NCBI GenBank assembly: GCA_017518415.1
Contig: JAFWVC010000035.1
Span: 1 to 61,127, forward strand
Length of the DNA: 61,127 nt
Reading direction: 5' to 3'
From: Clostridia bacterium
GTDB taxonomy: Bacteria; Bacillota; Clostridia; Oscillospirales; Acutalibacteraceae
Shown: in pieces, positions 56,534 to 61,127 of the stretch
How positions within the stretch are numbered: position 1 is the first letter of the stretch
How the letters are laid out: each line of letters starts with the position of its first letter
Program-made: the position numbers and the translations under genes
The notes under the pieces: model-generated
What the model was told of the DNA's origin: nothing
The model's database searches: none
Seen by the model: only the letters and a program-made list of their open reading frames with translations

Positions 56534-57841
56534 ATGGCCGAAATACGTGCATTCCGCGCCTTGCGGTTCGACCGGACCGCCGGCGCGCCGGAGCAGCTTG
56601 TCTGCCCGCCGTACGACATTATTTCCGAACAGCAGAGGCAGGGGTATTTGCAGCGCAACCCGCACAATATCATCCGTCTGGAATTGCCGAGAGACGGGGA
56701 AGACCCGTATCGGCAGGCGGCTGAAACGCTTGCCGGCTGGCAGGCGGAAGGACTGCTCCGTCAGGATGAGCGCCCCGGGTATTATATATATGAAATCGAG
56801 TTTTCCACCGACGGGATGGATGGCTGCCCGCTCGGCCCGGGCCGCCATAGTGTGGCCGGTATCATTGCGCAGGTGCATCTGGAAGAGTTTTCCAAGGGTA
56901 TCATTCTGCCGCATGAGGAAACGCTTTCCAAAGCAAAGGCCGACCGTTTTGAACTGATGAAGGCGACGGCCTGCAATTTCAGCAACATTTACTCTTTGTA
57001 CATGGACAGCGACGCGGGAGAACCTTCTGCGCCGATGCTGCAGCAGCTGATGGCGGTACCTGCAGACGTGGAACTGACCGACGAGGCGGGCTCGATCCAT
57101 CGGCTGTGGACGGTGGACGATCCGGTGTGGATCAAACGCATCACCGATAAGTTCCGCGGCGTGCGGCTGTATATTGCGGACGGGCATCACCGGTATGAGA
57201 CGGCGCTGAAATATCGCGATACTATGCGGGAACAGGGGGTCCCCGCGGGTGAAGCTTCCGATTATGTGATGATGTATCTGGTCGAAATGGAGCATCCGGG
57301 ACTGGCCGTATTCCCGACGCACCGGCTGCTGCGGGATCTGCCTGACTTTGACGCGGCTGCGCTGCTGCAGGCGTGCGAACGGGAGTTTGTCGTGACGCGG
57401 GGTCTGCCGCTGTGCGAGATGAACGATCGTATGCTGGAAGCGTACAAAAAGGGGCAAAAGACCTTTGGCCTTTATACCGGCGGTGACAAGTATGCTGCCT
57501 TGACACTGCGGGATATCCGTCTGTCGGATGAACAACTGGCCGGATTCCCACCGGCGGTGCGGCATCTCGACGTGCAGATCCTGCACTCGATGATTTTGGA
57601 GCGACTGCTGGGCATCGACAAGGAAAACATGAAAAATCAGGTTAACCTTACTTACACCCGCAGCCTGTCGCAGGCCATCGGCCAGGTACGGGACGGCGCG
57701 GCGCAGGCTTGTTTTATCCTGAACCCGACCCGCGTGACGGAGATACGGGACGTGGCTGCCGCCGGGGCAAAAATGCCTCAGAAATCTACTTATTTTTATC
57801 CGAAACTGATCACCGGTCTGACCATGAACGTGCTGAAATAA
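56534..57841 (+). CDS. DUF1015 family protein (SerK-like kinase fold)
   Basis: 435 residues. DUF1015 signature at the N-terminus (IRAFRALRFD; VCPPYDIISEQQRQ) and in the core (IADGHHRYETALKYRD, about 212-227; MMYLVEMEHPGLAVFPTHRLL). The family includes ADP-dependent serine kinases (SerK) and proteins of unknown function, so a small-molecule kinase role is possible. ATG at 56534 is chosen because AAGAAGGAATG precedes it; an ATG two codons earlier is less well spaced. It has its own promoter and heads a run of three genes. Confidence 0.85.
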   Translation: MAEIRAFRALRFDRTAGAPEQLVCPPYDIISEQQRQGYLQRNPHNIIRLELPRDGEDPYRQAAETLAGWQAEGLLRQDERPGYYIYEIEFSTDGMDGCPLGPGRHSVAGIIAQVHLEEFSKGIILPHEETLSKAKADRFELMKATACNFSNIYSLYMDSDAGEPSAPMLQQLMAVPADVELTDEAGSIHRLWTVDDPVWIKRITDKFRGVRLYIADGHHRYETALKYRDTMREQGVPAGEASDYVMMYLVEMEHPGLAVFPTHRLLRDLPDFDAAALLQACEREFVVTRGLPLCEMNDRMLEAYKKGQKTFGLYTGGDKYAALTLRDIRLSDEQLAGFPPAVRHLDVQILHSMILERLLGIDKENMKNQVNLTYTRSLSQAIGQVRDGAAQACFILNPTRVTEIRDVAAAGAKMPQKSTYFYPKLITGLTMNVLK

Positions 57842-57862
57842 TCAAAAGGGGAGGCGACGGCT

Positions 57863-58756
57863 TTGGTCGGGTTTCGCGCAGACAAGAAACCCCATCGCAA
57901 GAGGGCCCGCGGCTTTTTGATCGTCGCGGGGACCTTTGCCGTTTGCTTTTTACTGTTTTTAGGCGTGCTGATCTGGTGGTTCATGCAGGTGTACGTACCG
58001 CAGAACCGTCGTCCGGTTTCTTCCGCGGATGCGTCGGGCCCTGTATTCGACGAAGAGGACGTGGTACGGGCTTTTTTAGCCGTGAAAGGGGAAGACCTTT
58101 ACACCTTTGTACTGGTCGAATGCGATCCGGCGGCCGGGCAGATCCGGGTTACCGGCGTGCCGGAGCATACGGCCGTGACCGTCGGAGGGGACGTGCTGCC
58201 GCTGCGGGACGTAATGGACCGCTGGGGCTGGCAGAAGGCCGGACAGGCGCTGGAACAAACGCTGGGGCACACCGTCGGATATACGCTGACCGTCACACGG
58301 GAGAATGCCGAAAAGATTCTGGACGATGCGGGCGGCGCGTTGGAGCATACTTTTTCGCGGCCGGTGCAGTACGTCAACCGGACCGGCATCCGGGTACGTT
58401 ACGAGGCCGGCAGGCGCTATTCTCTGAGCAGTCGGGCTGTGTGTGATCTGCTGTTCCTGCAGGACGATGCGGCCGCGGCGCGCACCCGGGCAGAACGTGC
58501 CTGCACCTTTTTGGCAGAGTTGATCAATCAGACGATGCGGTTCCCCGCTGTGCTGGAAAAAAAGTTCAGCAGCCTGATCGGGTATACCGACGGCAACGTG
58601 CGCATTTCGGATTACGTCAAGGCCAGCGCCGCGCTGGAATATCTGGCGCAGCATAATGAGGGCGGCCTTGCGGTCAGTGCGCTGCTGCCCGGGTCGGAAG
58701 CCGGTTACGGGGACGCGCGCTTGTATTATCCTAACGGAGAGGAGGGGCCCGGATGA
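57863..58756 (+). CDS. Membrane protein with divergent LytR-CpsA-Psr (LCP)-like domain
   Basis: 297 residues. A basic N-terminus and one membrane helix (about 17-42) precede an extracytoplasmic domain. The sequence VLVECDPAAGQIRVTGVPEHTAV and GQALEQTLGHTVGYTLTVTREN follow the LCP strand order, but the usual IPRDT arginine and aspartate are absent (VPEHT). LCP enzymes transfer glycopolymers from lipid carriers to the wall; this member may have lost that activity. TTG at 57863 follows GGGGAGG. The stop overlaps the next start (ATGA), so it is coupled to the transglutaminase lipoprotein. Confidence 0.65.
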   Translation: MVGFRADKKPHRKRARGFLIVAGTFAVCFLLFLGVLIWWFMQVYVPQNRRPVSSADASGPVFDEEDVVRAFLAVKGEDLYTFVLVECDPAAGQIRVTGVPEHTAVTVGGDVLPLRDVMDRWGWQKAGQALEQTLGHTVGYTLTVTRENAEKILDDAGGALEHTFSRPVQYVNRTGIRVRYEAGRRYSLSSRAVCDLLFLQDDAAAARTRAERACTFLAELINQTMRFPAVLEKKFSSLIGYTDGNVRISDYVKASAALEYLAQHNEGGLAVSALLPGSEAGYGDARLYYPNGEEGPG

Positions 58757-59958
58757 AAAAGAGGGCGCTGCTTTTTTTGCTGGCATGGTTGGCTGCTGCG
58801 TGGACTTTCTCCGGTTGTTCCTTCTGGATACCGACCGGGCCGGAAACGCCTGCTTTTACGTTGGATGAAACGCTGCTGCCGCAGTACCGCGACCGATGGT
58901 GTTACTCCCGCCTGGATGCGCAGCAGAAAGAAAATTACTCTGCCGTGTATCAAGCCGTCTGGCAGGCTCGCGACACCCTTTCCACCGTCAGCATTCTTTC
59001 CGAAGGGAAGGATACGGTGCGTGCCGGTGTATCGGTTACGCTGCCGCACCCTCTGACGGATGAGGAGCGGGTCAGCAGCCTGTACAACAGCTTTATCCGC
59101 GACAATCCGCAGTTTTTCTTTATCGGCAACCTATACGGCTATGACGGCAACCAGAAACTTCATCAGCTGAAGCTGACCTTTACGATGGATCAGCAGACGC
59201 GGGCGCTGGCCTGGCAGGAGATGGAGCGGGCAACGGCCGATTTCCTGAAAGATCTGCCGGCCGGCGACGATTTTGAACGCGAGTTGTGGATCCACGATAA
59301 GCTGCTGCTGCAATGCGAATATGAGCAGGACGTCGAGGTAACGGGCGACGTGCCGGCCAAATATGCGGATGCCTTTTCCGCGTACGGCGCGCTGGTCGGC
59401 GGCCGGGCCGTGTGCGAAGGGTACGCCCGGGCCATGCTGCTGTTGTTGCAGCGGGCGGGCATCCCGGGTACGCTGGTGGTCGGTTCCGACAAGGACGGCG
59501 CTTTGCATATGTGGAACTTTGTGACCATCAACGGCCTGAATTATCATCTGGATCCCACCTGGGACGATGCTGATTGGGGCGTTCAGCATATCTATTTCAA
59601 CCTTTCCACCGTACAGATTGAGCTGACCCATACGATGGATCCGTCCATGGAGTGGGTGGATACGTGCACCGCTCAAAAAGACGAATATTATCATCGTACC
59701 GGCGCCCGCATCAATTCTTTTGCATTGGAAGAGATCGCCGGGGCGGCAGCCGCCCAACTGCGCCTCAATAAGCCGGTGATCGAGCTGAGCTTTGCTCCGG
59801 CCGGTTTTGCCAACGGCCGCTTTTTCGTACAGAACCGCGAGTGGTTTACCGAAACGGTGGACGCGCTGCTGCCGGACGGGATGCTCCGTTTATGGCCGTA
59901 TGAAACACTGGCGGATACGACTCACTGCGTGCTGATCCTGATCCCGACCGAAGAGTGA
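58753..59958 (+). CDS. Lipoprotein with transglutaminase-like domain
   Basis: 401 residues. Signal peptide with lipobox FSGC (Cys near residue 22). The C-terminal two thirds carry a transglutaminase-like fold with an intact triad: Cys in GRAVCEGYA (about 221), His in HMWNFV (about 252), and Asp in LDPTWDD (about 266). Such domains act as peptidases or cross-linkers on the cell surface. The N-terminal part (about 30-150) is a family-specific region (VSSLYNSFIRDNPQFFFIG). It overlaps the LCP-like gene and ends before a strong terminator. Confidence 0.88.
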   Translation: MKKRALLFLLAWLAAAWTFSGCSFWIPTGPETPAFTLDETLLPQYRDRWCYSRLDAQQKENYSAVYQAVWQARDTLSTVSILSEGKDTVRAGVSVTLPHPLTDEERVSSLYNSFIRDNPQFFFIGNLYGYDGNQKLHQLKLTFTMDQQTRALAWQEMERATADFLKDLPAGDDFERELWIHDKLLLQCEYEQDVEVTGDVPAKYADAFSAYGALVGGRAVCEGYARAMLLLLQRAGIPGTLVVGSDKDGALHMWNFVTINGLNYHLDPTWDDADWGVQHIYFNLSTVQIELTHTMDPSMEWVDTCTAQKDEYYHRTGARINSFALEEIAGAAAAQLRLNKPVIELSFAPAGFANGRFFVQNREWFTETVDALLPDGMLRLWPYETLADTTHCVLILIPTEE

Positions 59959-59992
59959 TTTTTGCAGTGAGGAGAAGATCTTCCTGCATTTT

Positions 59993-60028
59993 GCGCCGCT
60001 TTTTTGAAAAAAACGCGGCGCTTTTTTT
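59993..60028 (+). terminator. Terminator after the transglutaminase lipoprotein gene
   Basis: GCGCCGC (59993-59999) with GCGGCGC (60015-60021), extended by an inner T6/A6 pairing, then TTTTTTT. Confidence 0.9.
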
Positions 60029-60078
60029 ATTTTCAAGAAAAAAGTGATAAAAATTGCCGCGCTTCTTTCAAATACGGG

Positions 60079-60107
60079 TTGACAAGCGGCGGCTTTGATT
60101 TTATAAT
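60079..60107 (+). promoter_or_regulatory. Consensus sigma-A promoter of gdhA
   Basis: Perfect TTGACA (60079-60084), 17-base spacer, perfect TATAAT (60102-60107). A small TTTCCCGC/GCGGGAAA hairpin (60130-60148) lies in the leader. Confidence 0.92.
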
Positions 60108-60173
60108 ATTCATCGTTCTTTATGAATGATTTCCCGCTTGGCGGGAAAAGAAAAATACGATGGAGGAACGGCT

Positions 60174-61127
60174 ATGAACAAGTATATCGAAAGCGTGCTG
60201 GCCAACGTCAAGGCCAAGCATGGCGGGGAGCCCGAGTTCGTGCAGACGGTGGAGGAGGTTTTCTCCTCTTTGGAGCCGGTCGTTGACAAACATCCGGAAT
60301 ATGAAAAGGCGGACCTGCTCAACCGCATGGTCGAGCCGGAGCGGATGTTCACCTTCCGCGTTTGCTGGCAGGATGACAACGGCGCCTGGCACACCAACCG
60401 CGGTTGGCGCTGCCAGTTCAACGGCGCCATCGGTCCGTACAAGGGCGGCCTGCGTTTCCAGAAGAACGTGTACGAAGGCATCATCAAGTTCCTTGGCTTC
60501 GAGCAGACCTTCAAAAACTCGCTGACCGGGCTGCCGATCGGCGGCGCCAAGGGCGGTTCCGACTTTGACCCGGCCGGCAAGTCCGACGCCGAAGTGATGC
60601 GTTTCTGCCAGAGCTTTATGACGGCGTTGTACCGTTATATCGGGCCGGACTGCGACGTGCCCGCCGGCGACATGGGCGTGGGCGGCCGTGAAATCGGCTA
60701 CCTGTTCGGCCAGTATCGCCGCTTGAAGGGCGTATGGGAAAACGGCGTGCTCACCGGTAAAGGGATGAGCTATGGCGGCTCGCTGATCCGTCCGGAAGCA
60801 ACCGGTTACGGTGCCGTGTATTATCTGCAGGAGGTCCTCAAGCACGAGGGCGACAGCATCGAGGGCAAACGGATTGCGGTGTCCGGTTACGGCAACGTGG
60901 CCTGGGGCATCATGAAGAAGGCAGCCGAGCTGGGCGCCAAAGTGACCTATTTCTCCGGCCCGGACGGCTATGTGCATGATCCGGACGGCGTGGTCACCAA
61001 AGAAAAACTGCAGTACATTCTGGACATGCGTGCGACCGATCCGATGCACTGCAAACCGTACGCGGACAAGTTCGGCTGCACCTTCGTGGCCGGCGCCAAG
61101 CCGTGGGGCTTCAGCGACGTGGACGTC
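60174..61127 (+). CDS. gdhA: Glutamate dehydrogenase (partial, runs off the right edge)
   Basis: 318 codons are present with no stop; the full enzyme has about 445. It matches the hexameric NADP-type: FRVCWQDDNGAWHTNRGWR (about 61-79), NGAIGPYKGGLRF, the catalytic-lysine block GLPIGGAKGGSDFDP (about 120-134), DVPAGDMGVGGREIGYLFGQ (about 159-178), and the nucleotide-binding motif SGYGNVAWG (about 239-247). It links 2-oxoglutarate and ammonium to glutamate. ATG follows TGGAGGAACGGCT. It has a consensus promoter, suggesting strong constitutive expression. Confidence 0.96.
   Translation, partial: MNKYIESVLANVKAKHGGEPEFVQTVEEVFSSLEPVVDKHPEYEKADLLNRMVEPERMFTFRVCWQDDNGAWHTNRGWRCQFNGAIGPYKGGLRFQKNVYEGIIKFLGFEQTFKNSLTGLPIGGAKGGSDFDPAGKSDAEVMRFCQSFMTALYRYIGPDCDVPAGDMGVGGREIGYLFGQYRRLKGVWENGVLTGKGMSYGGSLIRPEATGYGAVYYLQEVLKHEGDSIEGKRIAVSGYGNVAWGIMKKAAELGAKVTYFSGPDGYVHDPDGVVTKEKLQYILDMRATDPMHCKPYADKFGCTFVAGAKPWGFSDVDV

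Noticed and set aside
1-61127. CRISPR arrays, insertion sequences, and rRNA genes
   Set aside because: No regularly spaced direct repeats, no transposase frames and no rRNA-like stretches were seen; the only RNA genes are tRNA-Lys and the 6S-like region.

Overview
The window looks like a chromosomal segment of a spore-forming, low-GC-phylum but GC-rich Clostridia bacterium (Oscillospiraceae/Christensenellales-like; the exact family cannot be settled from sequence alone). The evidence is the sporulation set sigK, sipL, spoIVA, a spoIVFA/spoIVFB-like pair, spoIIE, gpr, spoIIP and a SleL/YaaH-type LysM-GH18 protein, together with T-box control of thrS, archaeal-type GlyRS, dapL and Rex. Codon use is GC-rich nearly everywhere. 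The exception is about 28.5-30.9 kb, which is clearly AT-rich.

Layout. 0-4 kb: AbrB-like regulator (partial), zinc-ribbon membrane protein, rsmJ, ybaK, ZIP transporter, intact sigK. 4-12.7 kb: sigma-A promoter, Thr T-box, thrS, aconitase, rex, B6 kinase with an ECF S component, DAHP synthase, glyQS, terminator. 12.7-18.1 kb: surface-polysaccharide genes (polymerase, flippase, CapF-like reductase, a frameshifted ATP-grasp gene) with no glycosyltransferase. 18.2-25.2 kb: sipL, spoIVA, spoIVFA-like, spoIVFB, then the paired radical SAM/DUF2344 genes. 25.2-28.4 kb: ABC exporter with its DUF1854 partner, and the c-di-AMP receptor darA. 28.6-30.9 kb: AT-rich island with a tyrosine recombinase, a 263-bp segment bounded by perfect inverted repeats and carrying a promoter, a lipoprotein and an unknown small protein. 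30.9-41.2 kb (minus strand): dut, mreB, mreC, mreD, mrdA, minD, mgsA, hisS, aspS, amidohydrolase. 41.3-48 kb: spoIIE, a small membrane protein, LysM-GH18, a probable 6S RNA, DUF1292, ANTAR regulator, dapL, tRNA-Lys. 48-61 kb: CDF transporter, GNAT, unknown protein, ABC ATPase and permease, rpsT, gpr, spoIIP, a degenerate NlpC/P60 lipoprotein, DUF1015, an LCP-like protein, a transglutaminase lipoprotein and the start of gdhA.

How they fit together: the engulfment, coat and late mother-cell functions are unusually well represented. SpoIIE activates the forespore programme, SpoIIP acts in engulfment, SipL and SpoIVA form the coat basement layer, and the SpoIVFB-like protease has its natural substrate, a sigma-K with a pro-sequence, in the same window. 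dut-mre-mrdA-minD is a cell-shape operon.

The most interesting element is the recombinase-linked invertible promoter at 29489-29751. Its strongest promoter currently points left into a terminator placed just outside the left repeat, so flipping would switch on the lipoprotein and its partner: a candidate phase-variable ON/OFF switch.
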